Positions 48,441-57,308 of a stretch of 64,000 bases of DNA are shown one piece after another. The stretch lies in NCBI RefSeq assembly GCF_019977395.1, contig NZ_AP024660.1, positions 2,108,001-2,172,000 on the forward strand, written 5' to 3'. The notes below the pieces were generated by a model. The model searched no databases and was not told the DNA's origin. It was given only the letters and a program-made list of their open reading frames with translations. A program made the position numbers and the translations under genes. Source of the DNA: Arthrobacter sp. NicSoilC5. Its GTDB lineage: Bacteria > Actinomycetota > Actinomycetes > Actinomycetales > Micrococcaceae. Each line of letters begins with the position of its first letter. Position 1 is the first letter of the stretch.

Positions 48441-49358
48441 CTAGCCCTTCAGTCCCTGGGTGGAGACGCCTTCGACGATGTAGCGCTGGAAGATCAGGAA
48501 GAAGATCAGCACAGGCAGCAGGGCCAGGACGGACATGGCGATCATGGCGCCGTAGTCGGAGGACTGGGTCTGGTCCACGAACAGCCGCAGGGCCAGCGGC
48601 AGCGGGTACTTGTCCGGGGTGTTCAGGTACAGCAGCGGGCCCAGGAAATCGTTCCAGCTCCAGATGAAGGAGAAGATGGAGGTGGAGATGAGGGCCGGCT
48701 TCATCAGCGGCAGCATGATGGATCCAAAGATCCGGGCGTGCCCCGCGCCGTCGATCCTGGCGGCTTCATCCAGTTCCGCGGGCAGGCCGCGCATGAACTG
48801 GACCATCAGGAAGACGAAGAACGCGTCCCCGGCCAGGAACTTGCCGATCAGCAGCGGGACGTAGGTGTCCACCAGGCCCAGCTGCTGGAAGATGATGTAC
48901 TGCGGGATGATCACCACGTGGAAGGGCAGCAGCAGGGTGGCGATCATCATGCCGAAGAACAGGCTGCGGCCGGGAAAGTTGATCCGGGCGAACGCGTACG
49001 CCGACACGCTCGCGGACAGGATGGTGCCGACGACGGCGCCGAGGGCCAGGATCAGCGAGTTGGTGAAGAACTGCAGGGTGGACACCCCGCCGATCCCCTC
49101 CATGGCGGTCACGAAGTTATCGAAGCTGAAGTTGTTTGACCACAGCGACGTGTTCTGGCCGCCGATCTCCGAGTTGGGCTTGAAGGACGAGGCGATCATC
49201 CACAGGCCGGGGTAGAGGACGATGGCAGTGAGGACAAGGGCCACCAGGTGGAAGATGGCGCTCTTGGCCCGTTTGGCTGCCACCGATTCGGATTTCGGGT
49301 TGTAGGCCGGGGCGGCGGCGTCCGGTGTGGACTGGGTGGGGGTTGCCGTGGTTGTCAT
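48441..49358 (-). CDS. Carbohydrate ABC transporter permease (MalG-type)
   Basis: A 305-residue CUT1 permease with six helices. The EAA loop is LPAELDEAARIDGAGHARIF followed by GSIMLPLMKPALI. Ends in VEGVSTQGLKG as usual. The ATG overlaps the partner permease stop by 4 nt. With the MalF-type subunit and the solute-binding protein at 50359 it makes an importer, probably for beta-galactosides or galacto-oligosaccharides given the divergent GH42 gene. Confidence 0.92.
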   Translation of the reverse strand: MTTTATPTQSTPDAAAPAYNPKSESVAAKRAKSAIFHLVALVLTAIVLYPGLWMIASSFKPNSEIGGQNTSLWSNNFSFDNFVTAMEGIGGVSTLQFFTNSLILALGAVVGTILSASVSAYAFARINFPGRSLFFGMMIATLLLPFHVVIIPQYIIFQQLGLVDTYVPLLIGKFLAGDAFFVFLMVQFMRGLPAELDEAARIDGAGHARIFGSIMLPLMKPALISTSIFSFIWSWNDFLGPLLYLNTPDKYPLPLALRLFVDQTQSSDYGAMIAMSVLALLPVLIFFLIFQRYIVEGVSTQGLKG

Positions 49359-50308
49359 TTTGAATCACCGCTGTAGTGGACCCAGGACTTGGACGTGCGG
49401 AAGAAGATCAGCGTGATGATGCCCACCACGATCACCAGCAGCCATGCCATGGCCGAGGCGTAGCCCATCCGGAAATCGCTGAAGCCCCGCAGGTACAGGT
49501 AGAGGGTGTAGAAGAGGGTGGATCCGGCGGGGCCGCCGTCACCGTTGGAGATGATGTAGGCCGACGCGAAGATCTGGAACGCGTGGATGGTTTCCATCAG
49601 CAGGTTGAAGAAGATCACCGGGGAGAGCATGGGCCAGGTGATGTTGAAGAACTTGCGCACCGGGCCGGCACCGTCCATTGACGCTGCCTCGTACAGCTCA
49701 CCGGGGATCTGCTTGAGGCCGGCCAGGAAGATCACCATCGGGGCGCCGAACTGCCACACGGTCAGGAGAATGAACATCGGCATGGTCATCGAGGGGTTGC
49801 CCACCCAGCCGCCCAGGTTGATCCCGAAGAAAGACAGGCCCTGGTCCACCGGTCCGGAATCGCCGAACATGGCCTTCCAGACGATGGCGATGGAGACGGA
49901 CGCACCGATCAGGGACGGGGCGTAGAAGGCAGAGCGGTAGAAGCCCTGGCCGCGGCGCTTGCTGTTCAGCAGCATGGCCACCGCCAGTGCCGCCGCGAGC
50001 TTCAAGGGGGTACCGAACACCACGTAGCCCACGGTCACGCCCACGGACTGCAGGAAGCGTTCGTCCTGGAACAGGGTGGTGTAGTTGTCCAGGCCGATCC
50101 ACTTGGGCGGCTCGAACAGGTTGTAGTTGGTGAAGGACAGGTACAGCGAGGAAATCATCGGCCCCACCGTGAGGGCAATGAATCCCAGCAGCCAGGGCAG
50201 CAGGAAGGTATAGCCGGCGCGGGCGTCCGAGCCCCGCTGCCGCGACTTGCGCGGCAGCGGGGAACCGGACGACGCCGGGCGCCTGCTCAGGGTTGGAGTT
50301 TGAGTCAC
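49355..50308 (-). CDS. Carbohydrate ABC transporter permease (MalF-type)
   Basis: A 317-residue CUT1 permease: LLPWLLGFIALTVGPMISSL, YLSFTNYNLFEPPKWIGLDN, and EAA loop GELYEAASMDGAGPVRKFFN followed by ITWPMLSPVIF. Overlaps the MalG-type gene by 4 nt and starts 50 nt after the solute-binding-protein stop. Confidence 0.92.
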   Translation of the reverse strand: MTQTPTLSRRPASSGSPLPRKSRQRGSDARAGYTFLLPWLLGFIALTVGPMISSLYLSFTNYNLFEPPKWIGLDNYTTLFQDERFLQSVGVTVGYVVFGTPLKLAAALAVAMLLNSKRRGQGFYRSAFYAPSLIGASVSIAIVWKAMFGDSGPVDQGLSFFGINLGGWVGNPSMTMPMFILLTVWQFGAPMVIFLAGLKQIPGELYEAASMDGAGPVRKFFNITWPMLSPVIFFNLLMETIHAFQIFASAYIISNGDGGPAGSTLFYTLYLYLRGFSDFRMGYASAMAWLLVIVVGIITLIFFRTSKSWVHYSGDSK

Positions 50309-50358
50309 AAGATCATTCCGTCAGTCGTAAAACCTGGGTGGGAGTGCACGGCGCCGGA

Positions 50359-51648
50359 TCAGGCGTTCTGCTTGATGAGGTCTTCGGCTTCCTTGAACCA
50401 CGCGTCGACGGCTCCGTCAACCGTGAGCTTGCCGTAGTTCAGGTCGGAGGCGATCCGGCCGAACGACGCTTCCAGCGTGCCGAAGCCAACGATGGGCGGC
50501 TCCGGAGCGTCCTTGAGGTACTGCGCAATTGATTTCTCGTAGTCCACCACGAGCTTGTCGGCGCCTTCGAACGTGGTGCCGTCGCGCTGGGTCTTGGAGG
50601 CCGGAACGCCGCGGGAGGTCTTGAAGATCTGGCCTACTTCGGGGTCGTTGACCATGAAGTCGATGAAGCGGGCGGCGGCGTCCTTGAACTTGGTCTTGGC
50701 ACTGGCCACCATCAGCATGGAGGGCTTCAGGAATAGGCCCAGGTTGTTCGGGTCGTCCGACGGCACCGGAACAAGCTTGAGTGATTTGGCCCCGCTGTCG
50801 GCCAGGTAGCCCGCCATGAAGTTGTCCCAGGTGACCTCAGACGCTGTGACGTTGGAACCGAAAGGCGACTTGGGCTTGAGCTGGGTTACCCTGTCTTCCG
50901 GGACGAGGGCCTGCGTGCCGCGCAGCTTCGAGTTGAGGTTCCACCAGCTCTTCAGGTCGTCCTTGCTGAAACCAAGCTTCCCATCGCTGTTGAAGGCCTG
51001 GATGTTCTTCTGGCGGAGCCAGATGTTGAACTGCCACCACACGCCCGTGAAATCCGTGGAGCCGAACAGGGTCCCGTTGCCCTTGTCCCCTACCTCCTTC
51101 AGGAATGCCTGGTATTCCGACCAGGTCCAGCTGCCGTCCGGCTCCGCTATGCCCAGGGAGGCGAGTTTGGCGGGGTCGTAGTAGACGGCGAAGGCGTTGG
51201 TGCTGGTGGGAATGCCGTAAGTCTTGCCCTTGATCTGGCCGGAAGGCAGGAGTGACTTTTCGAAGGCGTCAGTGTTGATCTTGACCGTGCCCAGGTCCAG
51301 GAGCTGGTTGCGCTGGCCGTAGTCCCGCAGGTAGGACAGGTCCCACTGCATGACGTCGGGAAGGCCGCCGCCGGCCGCCTCGGTGGCGCGCTTCTGCCAG
51401 TAGCCGGCGAAGTCCGTGAAGTTGCCGTTGACCTTGATGTCCGGGTTCTTCGACTCGAAGAGGGCAATGGCCTTGCGGGTGCGCTCGGCGCGGTCGTCGT
51501 TGCCCCACCAGGTGTAGTTGATGGTGACGGGTTTGTCGGCCGATCCGGTCTGGCCGGAAGAGCTGGATCCGTTCCCACAGGCCGCCAGGGCTGCGGCAGA
51601 TGCGGTGCCGATGGCCACGGTTGTGAGGAAATGCCTTCTGTTGATCAC
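50359..51648 (-). CDS. Extracellular sugar-binding lipoprotein (galactoside-type)
   Basis: A lipoprotein of about 429 residues with signal NRRHFLTTVAIGTASAAALA and lipobox AAC. The mature part begins with Ser/Gly and then VTINYTWWGNDDRAERTRKA, a CUT1 hallmark. GTG 51648 is chosen because AAGGAGG (51653-51659) lies 5 nt upstream. The frame stays open further upstream, through the promoter region, but is not coding there. First gene of an operon continuing with two permeases, a YesL-like protein and an MFS transporter; divergent from the GH42 gene. Confidence 0.92.
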   Translation of the reverse strand: MINRRHFLTTVAIGTASAAALAACGNGSSSSGQTGSADKPVTINYTWWGNDDRAERTRKAIALFESKNPDIKVNGNFTDFAGYWQKRATEAAGGGLPDVMQWDLSYLRDYGQRNQLLDLGTVKINTDAFEKSLLPSGQIKGKTYGIPTSTNAFAVYYDPAKLASLGIAEPDGSWTWSEYQAFLKEVGDKGNGTLFGSTDFTGVWWQFNIWLRQKNIQAFNSDGKLGFSKDDLKSWWNLNSKLRGTQALVPEDRVTQLKPKSPFGSNVTASEVTWDNFMAGYLADSGAKSLKLVPVPSDDPNNLGLFLKPSMLMVASAKTKFKDAAARFIDFMVNDPEVGQIFKTSRGVPASKTQRDGTTFEGADKLVVDYEKSIAQYLKDAPEPPIVGFGTLEASFGRIASDLNYGKLTVDGAVDAWFKEAEDLIKQNA

Positions 51649-51725
51649 GGGAGCCTCCTTGCTCGATGTGTGTTGCTCTTCCGCTCCGCCTACAACGTGA
51701 GTAGTGAGCTGGCTTACACGGCTTC

Positions 51726-51737
51726 TGAAACGATACA
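51726..51737. promoter_or_regulatory. LacI-type operator in the galactoside divergent promoter region
   Basis: TGAAACGATACA (reverse complement TGTATCGTTTCA) matches the rha-type operator at 11 of 12 positions and overlaps TACAAT (51734-51739), a good plus-strand -10 for the GH42 gene. A second palindrome-like site, CAAGCGTTTTCC at 51761-51772, lies downstream. Confidence 0.55.
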
Positions 51738-51824
51738 ATATCCGCATTCCCGGAATTGGGCAAGCGTTTTCCAAACGTCTGGCCAATGCCCCCGTTCCGC
51801 CTTGCGAGCAGACAAAGGAGTCAC

Positions 51825-53840
51825 ATGACACAGCAGGAAACCAGCTCCCCTTCGAGCGTTTGGAACAGGGTTGAGGGCGTGGCCTTCGGAGGTGATTACA
51901 ACCCTGAGCAGTGGCCGGTGAGCATCCGCCTGGAAGATCTGGACCTCATGCGGGAAGCTGGCGTGAACTTCCTCAGCGTGGGGATCTTCTCCTGGGCGCT
52001 GCTGGAACCCGCCGAGGGGCAGTATGACTTCGGGTGGCTGGACGACGTGATGGACAACCTCGCAGGGATCGGCGTGAAGGTGGCACTGGCCACCGCCACG
52101 GCCGCTCCCCCTGCCTGGCTGGTCCGCAAGCACCCGGAGATCCTGCCGGTCACGGCTGACGGGACCGTGCTGGGACCGGGCTCGCGGCGGCACTACACGC
52201 CGTCGTCGTCCGTGTACCGGCGCTACGCCGCGGGCATCACGCGCGTCCTGGCCGAACGGTACAAGGACCACACCGCGCTGGCCCTGTGGCACGTGGACAA
52301 CGAACTGGGCTGCCACGTCTCAGAGTTCCACGGGGAGGAGGACGCCGCGGCCTTCCGTGCCTGGCTGGAGCGCCGGTACGGGAACATCGATGCGCTCAAT
52401 GCCTCCTGGGGCACGGCGTTCTGGTCCCAGAACTACGGTTCCTTTGACGAAATCCTGCCGCCGTCTGTCGCCCCGTCCACGCTCAACCCGGGCCAGCAGC
52501 TGGACTTCCAGCGGTTCAGCTCCTGGGCCCTGATGGACTACTACCGGGACCTCGTGGCGGTGCTGCGCGAAGTGACGCCGGACATCCCCTGCACCACCAA
52601 CCTGATGGCCTCCAGCGCCACCAAGTCCATGGACTACTTCGACTGGGCCAAGGACCTGGACGTCATCGCCAATGACCACTATCTGGTGGCCGCTGACCCC
52701 GAACGGCACGTGGAACTCGCGTTCAGCGCGGACCTGACCCGCGGCATTGCGGGCGGTGACCCATGGATCCTGATGGAACATTCGACGTCGGCCGTGAACT
52801 GGCAGCCGCGCAACCAGCCCAAGATGCCCGGTGAGATGCTGCGCAACTCCCTGGCGCACGTGGCCCGCGGCGCCGACGCCGTCATGTTCTTCCAGTGGCG
52901 CCAAAGCTTCGCCGGCTCGGAAAAGTTCCATTCCGCGATGGTGCCGCACGGCGGACGGGACACGCGGGTGTGGCGCGAGGTGGTGGAGCTGGGCGCCGCG
53001 CTGAGACGGCTGGAACCCGTGCGCGGTTCACGGGTTCATTCCCTGGCCGCCATTGTTTTTGACTATGAGGCGTGGTGGGCCAGCGAGATCGATTCGAAGC
53101 CCAGTATCGACGTGAAGTACCTGGACCTGCTGCGGGCGTTCCACCGCGCCCTGTTCCTCCGCGGGATCTCCGTGGACATGGTGCACCCGTCTTCTTCGCT
53201 GGATGGGTATGACCTGGTGCTGGTGTGCACGCTGTACGCGGTATCGGACGGGAACGCCGCCAACATCGCTGCTGCCGCCGCTGCCGGTGCCACGGTACTG
53301 GTGAGCTACTTCAGCGGGATCGTGGACATGCAGGACCGCGTGCGGCTGGGCGGCTACCCCGGGGCGTTCCGCGAGCTGTTGGGCGTGCGCGTGGAGGAGT
53401 TCCACCCCCTGCTTGCCGGGTCACAGCTGAAGCTCAGCGACGGGACGGTTTCCTCGGTGTGGAGCGAGCATGTCCATCTGGCCGGCGCCGAGGCGGTACA
53501 GACCTTTACGGAGTATCCGCTGGACGGCGTGCCTTCCCTCACCCGGCGGCCCGTGGGTTCCGGGGCGGCCTGGTACATGGCCACCTTCCCCGATCCCGAT
53601 GGCATCGAGTCCGTCCTTGACCGGCTGCTCGCCGAGTCGGGCGTCACGCCGGTTGCCGACGCCGATCCCGGGGTGGAGCTGGTCCGCCGGATGGCCGCCG
53701 ACGGACAAAGCTTCCTGTTCGCCATCAACCACACGCGTTCGGCTGCCTCGGTTTCCGCCACGGGCGCCGACCTGCTGACGGGTGAGCCGTTTGCGGGCAC
53801 TGTGCCGGCAGGCGGCGTGGCGGTGGTTGCGGAGGGCTAG
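51825..53840 (+). CDS. Beta-galactosidase, glycoside hydrolase family 42
   Basis: An enzyme of about 671 residues, the usual GH42 length. The N-terminal TIM barrel begins FGGDYNPEQWPVSIRLEDLD. The acid/base Glu lies in LWHVDNELGCHV and the nucleophile Glu in ILMEHSTSAVNWQPRN. A trimerisation domain and a small beta domain follow. No signal peptide: cytoplasmic hydrolysis of imported galactosides, possibly arabinogalactan or galactan side-chain oligomers of pectin. AAAGGAG lies 5 nt before ATG 51825. Confidence 0.95.
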   Translation: MTQQETSSPSSVWNRVEGVAFGGDYNPEQWPVSIRLEDLDLMREAGVNFLSVGIFSWALLEPAEGQYDFGWLDDVMDNLAGIGVKVALATATAAPPAWLVRKHPEILPVTADGTVLGPGSRRHYTPSSSVYRRYAAGITRVLAERYKDHTALALWHVDNELGCHVSEFHGEEDAAAFRAWLERRYGNIDALNASWGTAFWSQNYGSFDEILPPSVAPSTLNPGQQLDFQRFSSWALMDYYRDLVAVLREVTPDIPCTTNLMASSATKSMDYFDWAKDLDVIANDHYLVAADPERHVELAFSADLTRGIAGGDPWILMEHSTSAVNWQPRNQPKMPGEMLRNSLAHVARGADAVMFFQWRQSFAGSEKFHSAMVPHGGRDTRVWREVVELGAALRRLEPVRGSRVHSLAAIVFDYEAWWASEIDSKPSIDVKYLDLLRAFHRALFLRGISVDMVHPSSSLDGYDLVLVCTLYAVSDGNAANIAAAAAAGATVLVSYFSGIVDMQDRVRLGGYPGAFRELLGVRVEEFHPLLAGSQLKLSDGTVSSVWSEHVHLAGAEAVQTFTEYPLDGVPSLTRRPVGSGAAWYMATFPDPDGIESVLDRLLAESGVTPVADADPGVELVRRMAADGQSFLFAINHTRSAASVSATGADLLTGEPFAGTVPAGGVAVVAEG

Positions 53841-53976
53841 GCACACGCGCGTTCGGGAACGTTCGACGGCGGCCGGTTGCGGCGCGATCCAGGGGTACGC
53901 CTTCCACGGGGGTGCGTTTTCCACATAGGGGTTTGAGCGAGCTGGGATTGTCAGAGGGTGCTGGAAGACTCTGGTT

Positions 53977-55479
53977 ATGGAAGCGGTTGTGTGGGCGGCA
54001 GCAGTACTGAAGGCGGAACCTCAGGTGCCTTCCATCGCTGACGTCCTGAACCTGCTCGCCCGCGTCCCGGTCCCTGCGGATGGTGCGGGCATGATTGATC
54101 AGATTCGTGGGTTGGAGGATCTGAAGTCCTTGGCGGGTGCCCGGCAGGCTGATACCGCTGTCGCTTTTGATTTATCCCAGCGGCGGGAGCAGGCCGAGGC
54201 CGGGGTCCCGGCTGACGAGCGGGGCGCCGGGGTCGCGGCGCAGATCGCGTTGGCCCGGCGTGAGTCCCCGGCCCGGGGTTCCCGGTTGCTCGGCCTGGCC
54301 AAGGCATTGACCGGCATGCCGCACACGTTCGCCGCGTTCCGGACCGGCCTGTTGAGCGAGTGGCGGGCCACGCTGATCGTGAAAGACACCATCTGCCTGT
54401 CGTCCCCGGACCGGGCGGGGGTGGATGAAGAACTCGCCGCCGACACCGGCGCCCTGGACGGCCTGGGCGACAGGGCCATCATCGCCGCGGTCCGCGCCGC
54501 CGCGTACCGGCGGGACCCCGCCTCGGTCGCGAAGCGCGCCAGCCGGGCCATGGGCGAACGGTGCGTGAGCCTGCGCCCGGCCCCGGACACCATGACCTAC
54601 CTGACCGCCCTGCTCCCCGCCGCCCAGGGCGTCGCCGCCTACGCCGCGTTATGCCGGGACGCCGACACCGCCCGCTCGAACGGGGATCACCGGTCCCGGG
54701 GCCAGGTCATGGCAGACACCCTCGTCCAACGCGTCACCGGCACCCCCGGCGGCGTGACCGGGGTCCAGATCCAGCTCGTCATGACCGACCACACCCTCCT
54801 GCAGGCCGGCGCCGAACCCGCACGGCTGCCCGGCTACGGCACCATCCCCGCCGAACAGGCACGGCACATCGCCCTCACCGGCGGATCCCCCGTGCCCACG
54901 GCCCCGGCGGCCGGGCCGGCGGGTGCGGAGGAACTCAAGCTGTGGGTGCGCCGGCTCTATACCGCCCCCGGCACCGGTGAATTGGTGGCGATGGACTCCA
55001 CAGCCCGGCTCTTCCCGGCGGGGTTGAAGCGCTTCCTCCAGGTCCGGGATGACACCTGCCGGACCCCCTACTGCGACGCCCCCATCCGCCACCACGACCA
55101 CATCGCCGCCTGGCACCATAGCGGACCCACCACCGCCGGAAACGGGCAGGGCCTCTGCGAAGCCTGCAACCACACCAAAGAAACACCGGGATGGACCGCA
55201 AAAGCAGTCCCCGGCCCGCGGCACACGGTAGCGACCACCACCCCAACCGGCCACACCTACCACTCCACAGCACCACCACTCCCCGGCACCGGCATGGGTA
55301 AGCGGCTCAATGAACAGCTTCTGCACGGGGAGTCCTCCCCACCCTGCCCTCCGGCACGAACCCTCTCCGTCCAGGTCCTGGGGCGGGTCCTGCCGTCCGA
55401 ACCGGTCCGGCGTCCGGCTGAACCGGAACGACGACATAACGAGCTTCGGACCAGGCGAAGGGAACGCGCCGCCCCATAA
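53977..55479 (+). CDS. DUF222 / HNH endonuclease-domain protein
   Basis: A 500-residue protein. DUF222-type helical region occupies about residues 30-330 and an HNH nuclease-type zinc fold lies at about 355-400: DDTCRTPYCDAPIRHHDHI, then WHHSGPTTAGNGQGLCEACN with paired Cys, the DHI His and the Asn-His ending. Actinobacterial genomes carry many divergent copies of this family; some are linked to mobile DNA, but function is unproven. There is no ribosome-binding site; AAGACT sits 6 nt before the ATG, again suggesting a leaderless message. It is an outsider between two sugar-uptake clusters. Confidence 0.88.
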   Translation: MEAVVWAAAVLKAEPQVPSIADVLNLLARVPVPADGAGMIDQIRGLEDLKSLAGARQADTAVAFDLSQRREQAEAGVPADERGAGVAAQIALARRESPARGSRLLGLAKALTGMPHTFAAFRTGLLSEWRATLIVKDTICLSSPDRAGVDEELAADTGALDGLGDRAIIAAVRAAAYRRDPASVAKRASRAMGERCVSLRPAPDTMTYLTALLPAAQGVAAYAALCRDADTARSNGDHRSRGQVMADTLVQRVTGTPGGVTGVQIQLVMTDHTLLQAGAEPARLPGYGTIPAEQARHIALTGGSPVPTAPAAGPAGAEELKLWVRRLYTAPGTGELVAMDSTARLFPAGLKRFLQVRDDTCRTPYCDAPIRHHDHIAAWHHSGPTTAGNGQGLCEACNHTKETPGWTAKAVPGPRHTVATTTPTGHTYHSTAPPLPGTGMGKRLNEQLLHGESSPPCPPARTLSVQVLGRVLPSEPVRRPAEPERRHNELRTRRRERAAP

Positions 55480-55558
55480 AAGCTGCGCCATGGAACGCGG
55501 CTGCTCAATTCCACCACCCCGCCCGGGCAGCCTGACAACTGCGCTTTAAACAGCTCCA

Positions 55559-55589
55559 CCCCGGAAGGAACCATGGGTTCCTTCCGGGG
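55559..55589. terminator. Hairpin between HNH gene and solute-binding-protein gene
   Basis: CCCCGGAAGGAACC (55559-55572) pairs exactly with GGTTCCTTCCGGGG (55576-55589) around ATG. Additional AGCTC/GAGCT pairs extend it outward. It stands between converging genes; no T run is seen. Confidence 0.65.
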
Positions 55590-55670
55590 CAGAGCTACCA
55601 CCCGCCGTCGGACGTCTGTGATGAGGAGGCACCATACAGACGGTCCGGAGCCGTGTCGGCGGGGTGGGGA

Positions 55671-57056
55671 CTAGCTGCTGATGGCGGACTTCATTTCATC
55701 GGTCGCCTTCTTGCCGGCATCCTCCGGGGACAGCCGCTCGAAGAGGACTTCGGAGGTGTAGCGCTTGATGATTTCCTGGATGGCGCCCGCACCCTTCGGC
55801 GGCGGTGCCGGCGCCTCGCCGAGTTCGTCCTTGATCTGGTCGATGAAGTTGACCACCTTGACGTCGGCGGGGGTCAGTTTCGGCTGGATGGCTGCCCGGA
55901 CCTCGGAGTTGGGGTAGACGCCGCGGTCTGCAAGCAGGGCCTCGCCGGCCTTGACGTTGTTGGTGAGGAAGTTGATGAACTTGGCGGTTTCCTGCGGGTG
56001 CTTGGTGCGCGATGATGCTGACCAGAACTGTGAGGCCTTGTACCAAAGCTCGGTGTCCGCGGATGATCCGGTCTTGGTGGGGAACCGCAGGATCTTCAAG
56101 TCCCCGCCGCTCGCCTTTTCGAGGGCCGGGGCCTGGTTAGACCACCAGAAGGCCATACCGTTCTTGCCTGTTGCCAGTCCGCTCTGGTCGAGCGGTGCAG
56201 CCTCGGCCTCCACCACCTCGGATGCGGACGGCACTGCCTTGTCCTTGCTGAGCTTCTTCAGGAAGGCCCACCACTCGGCGATGTCGCCCGGCTCGAAGCC
56301 CAGCTTGCCGTCGGACGTATACAGCGACTTGCCTTCCTGCCGGAGCCAGACTCCCAGGGATGCCTCGTCCGTTCCGTAGGCCGCCGCACCATAGGTTCCC
56401 TTGGGCGACTTTGCAGTGATCTCGGCGGCGATGCGGCCAAAGTCTTCCCACGTCCACTTGGTGTCGTCCGGAAGTGGGACTCCGGCAGCCTGGAAGACGG
56501 CGGGGTTGGCCAGGATGGTTGCAGCATTGATGCCGGCGGCGATGCCGGTCAGGCCTTTTTCGCCCTTGCCTGCGTTCAGTGCTGCCTCATCCAGCTTGGA
56601 CGTGTCGATGTCGTACTTGGACAGGTCCAAAAGGGCACCCCGGCTTGAGTATTCCGTGATGTACTTTTCGTCCATCTGGATAACGTCGGGGGCATCGTTG
56701 GCCGCCACCTGCGTGGCCAGTTTGTCCCAGTAGCCGCTCCAGTCCCCAAACTCCGGCTTGATCTTGATCTTGGGGTTTTCGGCCTCGAACTGCTTGATTG
56801 CTTCCTGCGTGAGCTGCGCGCGCTTATCACCGCCCCACCACGAGAAGCGGAGCTCGACGGTGCCGTCCGCACTCTGCGGTGCGGCTCCTCCACCGCAGGC
56901 ACTGAGGGCCATAACGGCGGCGACGGCGGCAACCGCGCCGGCCTTGCGGGTCCGGACACTGCGGGTTTGGGCACCGCGGCGTTGGGGGTCAGGGCCTGAA
57001 GCGGGTGCCCCTGCTGTTTGCTTGGCAGCAGATGCAGGACGGGGAAAAAGCGGCAC
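55671..57056 (-). CDS. Extracellular sugar-binding lipoprotein, first of two paralogues
   Basis: A lipoprotein of about 461 residues with an unusually long 48-residue region before the lipobox SAC (VRTRKAGAVAAVAAVMALSA precedes it). GTG 57056 is supported by GGAG 6 nt upstream; a later GTG just before RTRKAG would give a normal-length signal peptide and cannot be excluded. The mature protein, VELRFSWWGGDKRAQLTQEA onward, is clearly similar to the protein at 59524 (shared WTWEDFGRIAAEIT and SYWDKLATQ-like segments). It has its own promoter region with operators at 57168 and 57192 and is separated from the permease genes by a terminator. Confidence 0.88.
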   Translation of the reverse strand: MPLFPRPASAAKQTAGAPASGPDPQRRGAQTRSVRTRKAGAVAAVAAVMALSACGGGAAPQSADGTVELRFSWWGGDKRAQLTQEAIKQFEAENPKIKIKPEFGDWSGYWDKLATQVAANDAPDVIQMDEKYITEYSSRGALLDLSKYDIDTSKLDEAALNAGKGEKGLTGIAAGINAATILANPAVFQAAGVPLPDDTKWTWEDFGRIAAEITAKSPKGTYGAAAYGTDEASLGVWLRQEGKSLYTSDGKLGFEPGDIAEWWAFLKKLSKDKAVPSASEVVEAEAAPLDQSGLATGKNGMAFWWSNQAPALEKASGGDLKILRFPTKTGSSADTELWYKASQFWSASSRTKHPQETAKFINFLTNNVKAGEALLADRGVYPNSEVRAAIQPKLTPADVKVVNFIDQIKDELGEAPAPPPKGAGAIQEIIKRYTSEVLFERLSPEDAGKKATDEMKSAISS

Positions 57057-57167
57057 TGTGTACTCCGATCTTCGTTGATCCAGGTGCGGGTGGTGGGTCT
57101 CAGCTGTGTGGTTGAGGGGCAAAACTCGGCGGCGGGACAGCAGCCTCCCGGCTGTGCGAAGGTCCCT

Positions 57168-57179
57168 GAAAGCGCTTTC
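57168..57179. promoter_or_regulatory. LacI-type operator GAAAGCGCTTTC
   Basis: A perfect 12-bp palindrome 112 nt upstream of the solute-binding-protein start. It is a textbook LacI/CcpA-type site, distinct from the TGAATCGTTTCA operators further left. Confidence 0.65.
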
Positions 57180-57191
57180 TGGTACAGATAC

Positions 57192-57217
57192 TACAAGTTC
57201 AACACTTGTAATACAAG
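57192..57217. promoter_or_regulatory. Triple TACAAG/CTTGTA half-site array
   Basis: TACAAG (57192-57197), CTTGTA (57205-57210) and TACAAG (57212-57217) alternate in orientation. The last two form the perfect palindrome CTTGTA-A-TACAAG. The spacing and form suggest a GntR-type regulator. No GntR gene is in the window. Confidence 0.5.
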
Positions 57218-57258
57218 ATGCGTCGTGGCCGGTGCCGGGAATGTCTTGCCCAACGGCA

Positions 57259-57285
57259 AACGGCCCGCCACCAGGGCGGGCCGTT
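57259..57285 (-). terminator. Intrinsic terminator after the permease operon
   Basis: AACGGCCCGCC pairs with GGCGGGCCGTT over 11 bp around ACCAG; on the minus strand the stem is followed by TGCCG, with TTT completing the stem end. It isolates the downstream solute-binding-protein gene from the permease transcript. Confidence 0.7.
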
Positions 57286-57308
57286 CAGACCGGGATTGTC
57301 TTTGAGTT

